From: Massilia sp. IC2-278
Lineage (GTDB): Bacteria > Pseudomonadota > Gammaproteobacteria > Burkholderiales > Burkholderiaceae_D
NCBI RefSeq assembly: GCF_020708045.1
Contig: NZ_JAJFES010000024.1
Location: 1-37,349 of the forward strand
Length of the DNA: 37,349 nt
Direction of reading: 5' to 3'
The notes under the pieces were generated by a model that was given only the letters and a program-made list of their open reading frames with translations, was not told the origin of the DNA and did not search any database. Positions 15,622 to 23,786 of the stretch are shown piece after piece. Both the position numbers and the translations under genes were made by a program. Positions within the stretch are counted from its first letter, which is position 1. Every line of letters starts with the position of its first letter.

Positions 15622-15652
15622 TTGACAATGTAAGCTGAACGACAACGATACT
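15622..15652 (+). promoter_or_regulatory. Possible sigma-70 promoter of the first fadD gene
   Basis: TTGACA (15622-15627) and GATACT (15647-15652) are separated by 19 bp, slightly long. They lie just upstream of the GGAG ribosome site (15656-15659) and the ATG at 15673, which would leave only a short leader. Confidence 0.4.
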
Positions 15653-15672
15653 ATTGGAGACAGGGGCATCTG

Positions 15673-17370
15673 ATGGACAAGATTTGGCTGAAGTCGTATC
15701 CAGCTGGCGTACCAGCTGAAATCAACCCGGACCAGTACCGGTCCCTAGTCCACCTGCTGGAAGAGTCTTTCCAGAAGTACGCGCAGAACAATGCGTACGT
15801 CTGCATGGACAAGTTCCTGACCTATGCCGAGCTCGACACCTGCTCGAAGCGGCTGGCCGCCTGGCTGCAAAGCCGCGGCATGGCCAAGGGCGCGCGCGTG
15901 GCGGTGATGATGCCGAACATTCTCCAGAACCCGATCGCGATTGCCGCGATCCTGCGCGCCGGCTACACCGTCGTCAACGTCAATCCCCTGTACACCGCGC
16001 GCGAACTCGAGCACCAGTTGAAGGACTCGGGCAGCGAAGCCATCATCGTGCTGGAAAACTTTGCCCACACCGTGCAGCAAGTGCTGAAGAGCACCCCGGT
16101 GCGCCACGTGGTCGTGGCCAGCATGGGCGAAATGCTGGGCGGCGCCAAGGGCATGCTGGTCAACTTCGTGGTGCGCAGCATCAAGAAGATGGTGCCCGAC
16201 TTCACGCTGCCGAACATGGTGCGCTTCAAGGATGCGCTGGCGCAGGGCGCGAAGATGCCGTATACCGCGCCGACGCTGAGCGCATCCGACATCGCTTTCC
16301 TGCAATACACCGGCGGCACCACCGGCGTCTCGAAAGGCGCCACGCTGACCCACCGCAACATCATCGCCAACGTGCTGCAGACCGAGGCCTGGGCCCAGCC
16401 GGCGCTGTCGCAGCCGCCTGCCGTCGAGTTCCCGAACATCGTCTGCGCGCTGCCGCTGTACCACATCTTCGCGCTGACGGCCTGCGCCATGTGGGGCATG
16501 CGCGTCGGCGGCATGAACATCCTGATCCCGAACCCGCGCGACATCCCGGGCTTCATCAAGGAACTGGGCAAGTACAAGATCACCACGCTGCCGGCCGTGA
16601 ACACGCTGTACAACGCGCTGGTCAACCACCCGGACTTCGCCAGCCTCGACTTTTCCACGTTGAAGACCGCGAACGGCGGCGGCATGGCCGTTCAGCAAGC
16701 GGTTAATGACAAGTGGAAACAAATAACCGGCAAGAGTATCATTGAGGGCTACGGTTTGTCGGAAACCTCGCCGGTGGCCACCTGCAACCGCGCCGACGAG
16801 CAGGGCTTCACGGGCACCATCGGCTTGCCGGTGCCGTCCACCGACATCGCCATCCTCGACGACGACGGGAATATCCTGCCGCTCGGCCAGACCGGCGAGA
16901 TCGGCATCCGCGGCCCGCAGGTGATGGCCGGCTATTGGAACCGTCCGGACGAGACCGCCAAGGTCATGACGCCAGACGGCTACTTCAAGTCGGGCGACGT
17001 CGGCATCATGGACGAGCGCGGCTACGTGAAGATCGTCGACCGCAAGAAGGACATGATCCTGGTGTCGGGCTTCAACGTGTACCCGAACGAACTCGAAGGC
17101 GTGATCGCCGGCCACCCGGGCGTGCTCGAATGCGCGGTCGTGGGCGTGCCCGACGAGCATTCCGGCGAGGCGGTGAAAGTCTTCGTGGTGCGCAAGGACC
17201 CGAACCTGACGGAAAGCGCGCTGCAGGAATACTGCAAGGCGCAGTTCACCGGCTACAAGAAACCGAAGTACATCGAATTCCGCGACGAACTGCCGAAGAC
17301 CAACGTCGGCAAGATCCTGCGGCGCGCGCTGCGCGACGAACAGCAGCAGAAACAGAAAGAAGCCGCCTGA
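15673..17370 (+). CDS. fadD: Long-chain fatty acid-CoA ligase (FadD), first of two tandem copies
   Basis: ATP-dependent acyl-CoA synthetase of 565 aa that activates fatty acids for beta-oxidation via an acyl-adenylate. The P-loop YTGGTTGVSKGATLTH is near residue 212, the adenine motif GYGLSETSP near 358, the hinge region GYFKSGDVGIMDERGY and DRKKDMILVSGFNVYPNE near 435-470, and the catalytic Lys is in PKTNVGKILRR close to the C terminus. Full length for FadD. The ribosome site is GGAG followed by AGGGGC before ATG. A near-identical paralogue follows after 98 bp, and a terminator lies between them, so the copies can be expressed separately. Confidence 0.95.
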   Translation: MDKIWLKSYPAGVPAEINPDQYRSLVHLLEESFQKYAQNNAYVCMDKFLTYAELDTCSKRLAAWLQSRGMAKGARVAVMMPNILQNPIAIAAILRAGYTVVNVNPLYTARELEHQLKDSGSEAIIVLENFAHTVQQVLKSTPVRHVVVASMGEMLGGAKGMLVNFVVRSIKKMVPDFTLPNMVRFKDALAQGAKMPYTAPTLSASDIAFLQYTGGTTGVSKGATLTHRNIIANVLQTEAWAQPALSQPPAVEFPNIVCALPLYHIFALTACAMWGMRVGGMNILIPNPRDIPGFIKELGKYKITTLPAVNTLYNALVNHPDFASLDFSTLKTANGGGMAVQQAVNDKWKQITGKSIIEGYGLSETSPVATCNRADEQGFTGTIGLPVPSTDIAILDDDGNILPLGQTGEIGIRGPQVMAGYWNRPDETAKVMTPDGYFKSGDVGIMDERGYVKIVDRKKDMILVSGFNVYPNELEGVIAGHPGVLECAVVGVPDEHSGEAVKVFVVRKDPNLTESALQEYCKAQFTGYKKPKYIEFRDELPKTNVGKILRRALRDEQQQKQKEAA

Positions 17371-17402
17371 GGCCGTAGTACGGCGCAGGTTGGCCGGCCA
17401 AG

Positions 17403-17428
17403 ACCGCCCGGGCATTCCGGGCGGTTTT
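17403..17428 (+). terminator. Intrinsic terminator between the two fadD genes
   Basis: ACCGCCCGG, a short loop and CCGGGCGGT followed by TTTT form a strong 9-bp stem 33 bp after the first fadD stop. Confidence 0.8.
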
Positions 17429-17468
17429 GCATTTTATTGGATACAAAGTTTAAGAAGGCGAGGCAGAG

Positions 17469-19151
17469 ATGGACAAGTTTTGGCTCAAGTCGTACCAGGC
17501 AGGAGTGGCGTCGGAAATCGACCCGACACAGTACCGCTCCCTGACCCATTTGCTGGAAGAATCCTTCCGCAAGTACGCCGGCCAGAAGGCCTTTGCCTGC
17601 ATGGACAAGGCCATCACCTACGGCGAGCTGGACCGGTTGTCGCAGCAGATGGCGGCCTTCCTGCAAAGCCGCGGCCTGCAGCAGGGCGCGCGCGTGGCGA
17701 TCATGCTGCCGAACGTGCTGCAATATCCGGTCGCCATGGCGGCCGCCCTGCGCGGCGGCTACACCATCGTCAACGTGAACCCGCTGTACACCCCGCGCGA
17801 GCTGCAGCACCAGCTGAACGACTCCGGCGCCGAAGCGCTGGTCGTGCTGGAAAACTTTGCCCACACCGTGGAGCAGGCCATCGCCGGCACGCAAGTCAAG
17901 CACGTGGTGGTCGGCACCATGGGCGACATGCTCGGCGGTATCAAAGGCACGATCGTCAACTTCGTGGTGCGCAAGGTCAAGAAGATGGTGCCGGCCTGGT
18001 CGCTGCCTGGCCATGTGCCGTTCAAGAAAGCCCTGGCCGACGGCGCGCGCCGTACCTTCAAGCCGGTAAAGCTGGGCCACGAGGACATCGCCTTCCTGCA
18101 GTACACCGGCGGCACCACCGGCGTCTCGAAGGGCGCCGTGCTGCTGCACAAGAACGTGCTGGCCAACGTGCTGCAGAACGAAGCCTGGTTCGGCCCGTCG
18201 CTGGGCAAGGCCCCGGCCGGCAAGCAGCTCGAATTCATGTGCGCGCTGCCGCTGTACCACATCTATGCGCTCACCGTCTGCGCGCTGCTGGGCATGCGCC
18301 TGGGCGGCATGAACGTGCTGATCCCGAATCCGCGCGACATGGAAGGCTTCATCAAGGAACTCGGCAAGTACAAGATCAACGTCTTCCCGGCCGTGAACAC
18401 CCTGTACAACGGCCTGGTCAACCAGCCGGCATTCGCCAGCCTGGACCACTCGACTTACCTGGTCTGCCCGGGCGGCGGCATGGCGGTGCAGCAGGCCGTG
18501 GCCGATAAATGGCTGAAGATCACCGGCACGCCGATCGTCGAGGGCTACGGCCTGTCCGAAACCTCGCCGGTGGTTACCGCCAACCGCTGCGACATTACCG
18601 CCTTCACCGGCACCATCGGCCTGCCGCTGCCGTCGACCGAAGTGCTGATCCTCGACGAAGCGAACAAGCCGGTGCCGTTCGGCCAGTCCGGCGAGATCGC
18701 GGTCCGCGGCCCGCAGGTGATGGCGGGCTACTGGAAGCGCGACGACGAAACGGCCAAGGTGATGACGGCGGACGGCTTCCTGAAGACCGGCGACATCGGC
18801 ATCATGGACGAGAAGGGTTACACCCGCATCGTCGACCGCAAGAAGGACATGATCATCGTCTCGGGCTTCAACGTGTACCCGAACGAAGTCGAGAATGTGG
18901 TGGCGTCGCACCCGGGCGTGCTGGAAGTGGCCTGCGTCGGCGTGCCGGACCAGCACTCGGGCGAAGCCGTGAAGCTGTACGTGGTGAAAAAGGATCCGAA
19001 GCTGACCGCCGAAGAGCTGCTGGCCTTCTGCAAGGAAGAGCTGACCGGCTACAAGCGCCCGCGCCACGTGGAGTTCCGCGAGACGCTGCCGAAGACGAAC
19101 GTGGGCAAGATCCTGCGGCGCGAGCTGCGGGATGAGAAGCAGACGGCTTGA
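17469..19151 (+). CDS. fadD: Long-chain fatty acid-CoA ligase (FadD), second tandem copy
   Basis: Acyl-CoA synthetase of 560 aa, colinear with the gene before it from MDKFWLKSY to the C terminus. All signature motifs are kept: YTGGTTGVSKGAVLLH, GYGLSETSP, DRKKDMIIVSGFNVYPNE and PKTNVGKILRRELR. The sequences differ most in the stretch around residues 180-265, which includes part of the acyl-binding region, so the pair may prefer different chain lengths (inference). The ATG at 17469 follows GAGG. A terminator lies directly after the gene. The arrangement is a local duplication with divergence; both copies look intact. Confidence 0.95.
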   Translation: MDKFWLKSYQAGVASEIDPTQYRSLTHLLEESFRKYAGQKAFACMDKAITYGELDRLSQQMAAFLQSRGLQQGARVAIMLPNVLQYPVAMAAALRGGYTIVNVNPLYTPRELQHQLNDSGAEALVVLENFAHTVEQAIAGTQVKHVVVGTMGDMLGGIKGTIVNFVVRKVKKMVPAWSLPGHVPFKKALADGARRTFKPVKLGHEDIAFLQYTGGTTGVSKGAVLLHKNVLANVLQNEAWFGPSLGKAPAGKQLEFMCALPLYHIYALTVCALLGMRLGGMNVLIPNPRDMEGFIKELGKYKINVFPAVNTLYNGLVNQPAFASLDHSTYLVCPGGGMAVQQAVADKWLKITGTPIVEGYGLSETSPVVTANRCDITAFTGTIGLPLPSTEVLILDEANKPVPFGQSGEIAVRGPQVMAGYWKRDDETAKVMTADGFLKTGDIGIMDEKGYTRIVDRKKDMIIVSGFNVYPNEVENVVASHPGVLEVACVGVPDQHSGEAVKLYVVKKDPKLTAEELLAFCKEELTGYKRPRHVEFRETLPKTNVGKILRRELRDEKQTA

Positions 19152-19168
19152 GGTTTGGGCTTTGAATG

Positions 19169-19198
19169 AAAAACCGGCATTGCGATGCCGGTTTTTTT
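19169..19198 (+). terminator. Intrinsic terminator after the second fadD gene
   Basis: AAACCGGCAT, loop TGCG, ATGCCGGTTT and further T residues give a perfect 10-bp stem (19171-19180 with 19185-19194), 19 bp after the stop codon. Confidence 0.9.
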
Positions 19199-19215
19199 AT
19201 GTGTTGGCACAAACC

Positions 19216-19413
19216 GTACGGTGGGCACTCCGTGCCCACGCGGAATGTCGATCATTGTTGGCGCCCGTCTTGTCGATGATCCCGCGTGTCACCGGCATAT
19301 TTCAATGCATCTCGTTAGCGCCTCGGGCCATCGCCAGCGTCCCGGAGTGAATCATTGCGGCTACGGACTGCGGATGAACACGTAACCGCGTGGGCACGGG
19401 GTGCCCACCGTAC
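19216..19413. repeat. Pair of palindromic repeats (copies 8 and 9)
   Basis: Copy 8 (19216-19239) is GTACG-GTGGGCAC-TCC-GTGCCCAC. Copy 9 (19390-19413) is its mirror, GTGGGCAC-GGG-GTGCCCAC-CGTAC. Their outer pentamers (GTACG/CGTAC) differ from the GTAGG/CCTAC of all other copies but match each other, and their loops are 3 bp instead of 2. They bracket about 150 bp of non-coding DNA between the convergent fadD and hybrid kinase genes. Confidence 0.88.
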
Positions 19414-19440
19414 GGTCATCGCCGCGGGCCGATAGCGATC

Positions 19441-22400
19441 TTATCGTCCTGCGCGCAGCGCTGCTTCGCGCAACACCTCATGCACGCGATCCAGGTCCGC
19501 CGGCTTGGTCAGATGCGCATCGAACCCCGCCTCGCTCGAACGCTGGCGGTCCTCGTGCGCGCCCCATCCCGTCAGCGCCACCAGCGTGGCCTTGTCCATG
19601 CCGTCGATGCCGCGCAGCGCCTGGGCGACCTCGAAGCCGCTGCGGTCGGGCAGGCCGATGTCGAGGAACACCGCGTCGGGTTGGAAGCTGGCGGCGCGCG
19701 CCAGGGCCGCCGTGCCGTCGTAGGCCACCGCCACCGCGTGGCCGCTCATCTCCAGCACCGCCTGCAGCATTTCGGCGGCATCGACATTGTCGTCGACCAC
19801 CAGGATGCGCAGGCCGTCGCCCACCGGCTGCGGTTCCGCGGGCGCTGCGCCGGCGCCGGCATCCGGCGTTTCTTCCACCTGCACCACCTCGTACGGCAGG
19901 ATCACCGTGAAGCGGCTGCCCGCGCCCAGCCCCGCGCTGTAGGCCGTCACCCGGCCGCCGTGCAGCTCGACCAGGCGCCGCACCAGGTTCAGGCCCACGC
20001 CCAGGCCGCCCTGGGCCATGGTCGCGTGCTCCTGCACCTGGGCGTACATGTCGAAGATCGCCGACAGCATGCCGGCTTCGATGCCGATGCCGCTGTCGGT
20101 CACGCCGATCCGCACCTCGCCGCCTTCGAGCACCGCATCGATGTCGATCTGCCCGCCGGGCGGCGTGTACTTGGCGGCGTTGTTCAGGAGGTTGCTCAGC
20201 ACCTGGGCAATGCGGTGGCGGTCGACGTACAGCGGCAGCGGCGCCGGCGGCAGGTGCAGCGCCAGGCGGTGGCCGCCGCCGCTCACCAGCGGCATGCTCA
20301 TTTCCACCGCGTCCTGCACCACCTCGTCGAGCCGCACGGCGCTGCGGCGCAGCTCGACCTTGCCCTCGGACAGGCGCGCCATGTCGAGCAGGTCGTCGAC
20401 CAGGTGCACCATGTGGTCGACCTGGCGCTTGATCATGCCCTGCACGTCGCCAGCCTGGGCCACCGCCGGGTTCACTCGCATCAGCTCCAGGCCGGTGCGG
20501 ATCGGCGCCAGCGGGTTGCGCAGTTCGTGCGCCAGCGTGAACAGGAATTCGCTCTGCATGCGGTTGCGCTCGGACAGTTCCGAGGCCAGGCGCTGCAGCT
20601 CCTGCTGGGCGATCTTGTGGCGGCTGATGTCGAGGGTGACGCCGTCGAAGCGCAGCGGCTGGCCATGCTCGTTCATGTCGCACCAGCCGATCGAGCGCAG
20701 CCAGCGCGTTTCGTCCGCATCGGCCGCAGTGTCGGCATCCTCGGCAGCGTCGGCAGCGTCGGCAGCCGGCACATGGCGGAACTCGAGGTCGAGCGCGCTG
20801 CCTTCGCGCATCGAGCGCGCGATGCCGGCCGCCACGCGCGCGCGGTCCGACGGCGCCACCGTCGCCAGCAGGGCATCCACGGGAACGTCGCGCTTCCCGT
20901 CCAGCCCGAGGTGCGCCGCCATCTGCTCGTTCAGGCGGAATTCGTCGAACGGCGCATCGGCATACCAGACGCCGATGTCGCCGGCGCGCGCCACCTGTTC
21001 CAGGCGCCGCTGCAGCAGGGTGCGCGCGTGGATGTCGGTGACGGTGCCGACATAGCCGTTCGGCCGGCCCTGCTCGTCGCTGCGCGGGGTGCCGGCATCG
21101 ATGAACCAGCGGTAGCTGCCGTCGCGGTGACGCAGGCGGTAGTCCATGTGGAAGGGTTCGCGCCGCGCATTCGCGTCCAGGAAGGTCGTGCGTGCGCGTT
21201 CCAGGTCGTCCGGGTGGATGTTCTCGAACCAGCCCATGCCCTGGTCCTGCTCCCAGGTGCGGCCCGTGTATTCGGACCAGCGCCGGCTCAGGTAGGTGCA
21301 CTGGCCATCGTCGTCGGTGGTCCACAGCATCACCGGCGCCAGGTCGACCAGCGAGCGGAAATAGGATTCGCGCATGCCCAGCACCTGCAGCTGCAGCTTG
21401 CGCTCGCGGCCGAGTTCCACCTGGCGCTGCACGCGCGCCAGCAGTTCGGTGGCGGCGAAGGGCTTGACCAGGTAGTCGTCGGCGCCAGCGCGCAGGCCTT
21501 CGACCTTGGCTTCCTCGCCGGCGCGCGCCGACAGCAGCATCACCGGCAGGTGGCGCAGGGCGGGCGTGGCGCGGATCTTCGCGATCAGGCCGAAGCCGTC
21601 GAGCCTGGGCATCATCACGTCGCTCAGCAGCAGGTCGGGCGCGTCGGCCTGCAGCGCCGCGAACGCGGCCTCGCCGTCGGCGCAGACGCGCACCTCGGCA
21701 TGCGGCGCCAGCAGCGACTTGAGGTAGGTGCGCATGTCGTTGTTGTCGTCGGCGATCAGGATGCGCGGCAGGGCGGCGGCCGGCAGCAGGGCCGAGCCCG
21801 CGGCTGCCGGGCGCGCGCTGGCAGTCGCATCCTCGTCGGGCAGCCAGCGCAGCGCTTCCTCGACAAAGGCGGCGCCCATGCGCTGCGCACCCGCACCCGC
21901 AGCGGCGGCATCGGCCACCTCGCCGGCGGCGATGCGCTCTTCCGGCAAGTGGGCGTGACCGAACGGGATGTCGACGTCGAAGCGCGTGCCTTCGCCCAGC
22001 ACGCTGTGCACGGCGATGTGGCCGCCATGCAGGCGCACCAGTTCCTGGATCAGCGCCAGGCCGATGCCGGTGCCTTCAAAGGTGCGCCCCGGCGTGCCCT
22101 CGATGCGGTGGAAGCGCTCGAACACGCGCGGCAGTTCCGCTTCCGGAATGCCGCTGCCGCTGTCCTGCACGCTCAGGCGCGCCATGCCTTCGTGTTCGCG
22201 CAGCGTCACGCGCACGCCGCCGGTCAAGGTGAACTTGAAGGCGTTCGAGAGCAGGTTGAAGACGATCTTTTCCCACATGTCGCGGTCGACCCAGACCGGC
22301 TGGCCCGGGTCCTGCAGGTCGACTTCGTAGTCCAGGCCGCCCTTGGCCATGGCCGATTCGAACACGCCGGCCAGGTCGGCCGTCAGGCGCGCCAGGTCGG

Positions 22401-23718
22401 TCGGCACATAGGTCGCCTGCACGCGGCCGGCCTCGATGCGTGAAAAATCGAGCAGCGAATTCACCAGCTTCAGCAGGCGCAGCGAATTGCGATGGGTGAC
22501 GTCGATGCGGCGCCGCTGGGACGGCGCCAGCGGTTCCTCGGTATCGGCCAGCGCATCGTCGAGCGGACCCAGGATCAGCGTCAGCGGGGTGCGGAATTCG
22601 TGCGAGACGTTCGAGAAGAAGGCGGTCTTGGCGCGGTCGATCTGGGCCAGCTCCTCGGCGCGGCGCTGCTCCTTTTCGTAGGCGGCGACGTTGCCGACCG
22701 CGGTGCTGATGGCCGCGCCCAGGGCCTCGTAGAAGTGCAGGTAGTCGGCGTCGAGGGCGCGCGCCACGCTCACGCCGGCCACCGCGAAGCCGAACAGGGC
22801 TTCCTGGCCGGGCAGGGTGATCGGCAGGACCATCGCCGAACCCGGCGGCTGCGGGTAGGGGCCGCATGCCGCGCCGCCGAAGCGCGGCGCCAGGCCGTCG
22901 ACCCGCTGCGCCTTGCCCTCGGCGGCAGTCTGGGCGAAGGGCCAGAGGGCGTCGTCCAGTTCCGCCGTCTCCGGCGCCAGCGCGGCGTGGCCATCCATGC
23001 CCGCCTGGCAGCGCAGCAGCACCTTGCCGGTGTCGGGATCGATCTGGTAAAGCAGCAGGAAGGGCAGGTCCAGCGTCATGTGCGGCAGCTGGGCCGTGAC
23101 GCCGCGCGCGACGTCGGCGACCGTGCGGGCGTCGCCGATGTCCAGGCTGAGGTCGCGCAGGGCTTGGGTGCGGCGCGCGTTCAACACCGTGGCGGTGGCC
23201 TCCGAAATCGGGTGGAAGATGCCGCCCACCTCGCCCGACTCGTCGCGGATCGGCGAGAACGAGAAGGTCATGAAGGCTTCTTCCAGGTAACCGTAGCGGT
23301 CGAGGAACATGCGCTGGTCGCGGATGTAGGTGCCCTCGCCCTGGTGCGCGCGCTCGAAGGCGTCGCCCACCACCGGCAGCGCGCTGGCCCAGACTTCCTT
23401 GAAGGCGCCGCCCATCGACTGCGGGTGCAGGTCACCGCAGATCGGGCGGTAGGCGTCGTTGTAGATCTGGATGTCGCTTGGCCCCCAGGCGATCAGGATC
23501 GGGAAGGTCGAGGACAGGCACAGGCTGACCGAGGTGCGCAGGCTTTGCGGCCAGGTGGCCGGCGGGCCGAGCGGCGTCTTGGTCCAGTCCATGCTGCGGA
23601 TCAGGGCGCCCATTTCGCCGCCGCCCGTGAGCCATCCCAGGTCGTCGTTGGGGGCGGGCTGGGTGTGGGGGGAGTCTGGCATGGTATGGGGCTTTACGGA
23701 CGGCGGTGGACCGGTCAT
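19441..23718 (-). CDS. Large hybrid sensor kinase with two kinase and two receiver modules
   Basis: Cytoplasmic sensory protein of 1425 aa with no membrane helix. In order: PAS-like domain (about 45-175), GAF domain (about 190-345), HisKA with His373 in SHEFRTPL and its ATPase domain (to about 600), receiver 1 with Asp700 in LSDVMMPRLDG, two PAS/PAC domains (about 775-1030), a second HisKA with His1064 in AHELRNPLAP, its ATPase domain (NNAAKYTPPGG, DSGIGIEAGM, GLGVGLNLVRRL), and receiver 2 with Asp1353 in VFLDIGLPDRSG. Both kinases and both receivers keep their key residues, so an internal relay is possible. One PAS loop has an Ala/Asp repeat (20711-20770). The start could also be 23682 (MPDSPHTQ). 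No output regulator is adjacent; upstream on the same strand is phoD. Confidence 0.93.
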   Translation of the reverse strand: MTGPPPSVKPHTMPDSPHTQPAPNDDLGWLTGGGEMGALIRSMDWTKTPLGPPATWPQSLRTSVSLCLSSTFPILIAWGPSDIQIYNDAYRPICGDLHPQSMGGAFKEVWASALPVVGDAFERAHQGEGTYIRDQRMFLDRYGYLEEAFMTFSFSPIRDESGEVGGIFHPISEATATVLNARRTQALRDLSLDIGDARTVADVARGVTAQLPHMTLDLPFLLLYQIDPDTGKVLLRCQAGMDGHAALAPETAELDDALWPFAQTAAEGKAQRVDGLAPRFGGAACGPYPQPPGSAMVLPITLPGQEALFGFAVAGVSVARALDADYLHFYEALGAAISTAVGNVAAYEKEQRRAEELAQIDRAKTAFFSNVSHEFRTPLTLILGPLDDALADTEEPLAPSQRRRIDVTHRNSLRLLKLVNSLLDFSRIEAGRVQATYVPTDLARLTADLAGVFESAMAKGGLDYEVDLQDPGQPVWVDRDMWEKIVFNLLSNAFKFTLTGGVRVTLREHEGMARLSVQDSGSGIPEAELPRVFERFHRIEGTPGRTFEGTGIGLALIQELVRLHGGHIAVHSVLGEGTRFDVDIPFGHAHLPEERIAAGEVADAAAAGAGAQRMGAAFVEEALRWLPDEDATASARPAAAGSALLPAAALPRILIADDNNDMRTYLKSLLAPHAEVRVCADGEAAFAALQADAPDLLLSDVMMPRLDGFGLIAKIRATPALRHLPVMLLSARAGEEAKVEGLRAGADDYLVKPFAATELLARVQRQVELGRERKLQLQVLGMRESYFRSLVDLAPVMLWTTDDDGQCTYLSRRWSEYTGRTWEQDQGMGWFENIHPDDLERARTTFLDANARREPFHMDYRLRHRDGSYRWFIDAGTPRSDEQGRPNGYVGTVTDIHARTLLQRRLEQVARAGDIGVWYADAPFDEFRLNEQMAAHLGLDGKRDVPVDALLATVAPSDRARVAAGIARSMREGSALDLEFRHVPAADAADAAEDADTAADADETRWLRSIGWCDMNEHGQPLRFDGVTLDISRHKIAQQELQRLASELSERNRMQSEFLFTLAHELRNPLAPIRTGLELMRVNPAVAQAGDVQGMIKRQVDHMVHLVDDLLDMARLSEGKVELRRSAVRLDEVVQDAVEMSMPLVSGGGHRLALHLPPAPLPLYVDRHRIAQVLSNLLNNAAKYTPPGGQIDIDAVLEGGEVRIGVTDSGIGIEAGMLSAIFDMYAQVQEHATMAQGGLGVGLNLVRRLVELHGGRVTAYSAGLGAGSRFTVILPYEVVQVEETPDAGAGAAPAEPQPVGDGLRILVVDDNVDAAEMLQAVLEMSGHAVAVAYDGTAALARAASFQPDAVFLDIGLPDRSGFEVAQALRGIDGMDKATLVALTGWGAHEDRQRSSEAGFDAHLTKPADLDRVHEVLREAALRAGR
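20711..20770 (-). repeat. Short tandem repeat inside the hybrid kinase gene
   Basis: Three consecutive near-perfect copies of the 9-mer TCGGCAGCG and degenerate neighbours encode a loop rich in Ala, Asp and Glu (AADAADAAEDADTAADAD) in a PAS domain. The unit is in frame (9 bp), so its copy number could vary without breaking the gene. Confidence 0.75.
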
Positions 23719-23786
23719 TCTAAGCGAAATAGGCCCGGTTACTTGTTACCTTTAAACTTTTTGTCCATGCCGTGCGGCCGGTTTTT

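Noticed and set aside
17253..19067. Long minus-strand frame opposite the second fadD gene, and a similar one at 15745-17415 opposite the first
   Set aside because: Both are His/Arg/Val-rich mirror translations of well-supported acyl-CoA ligases. Their resemblance to each other follows from the similarity of the two fadD copies.
19390..22443. Open frame of about 1000 codons on the plus strand, opposite the hybrid kinase
   Set aside because: It is antisense to a gene with clear kinase and receiver motifs. The translation is dominated by Arg, His, Gln and Ala, as expected for the mirror frame of high-GC coding DNA, and shows no domain.
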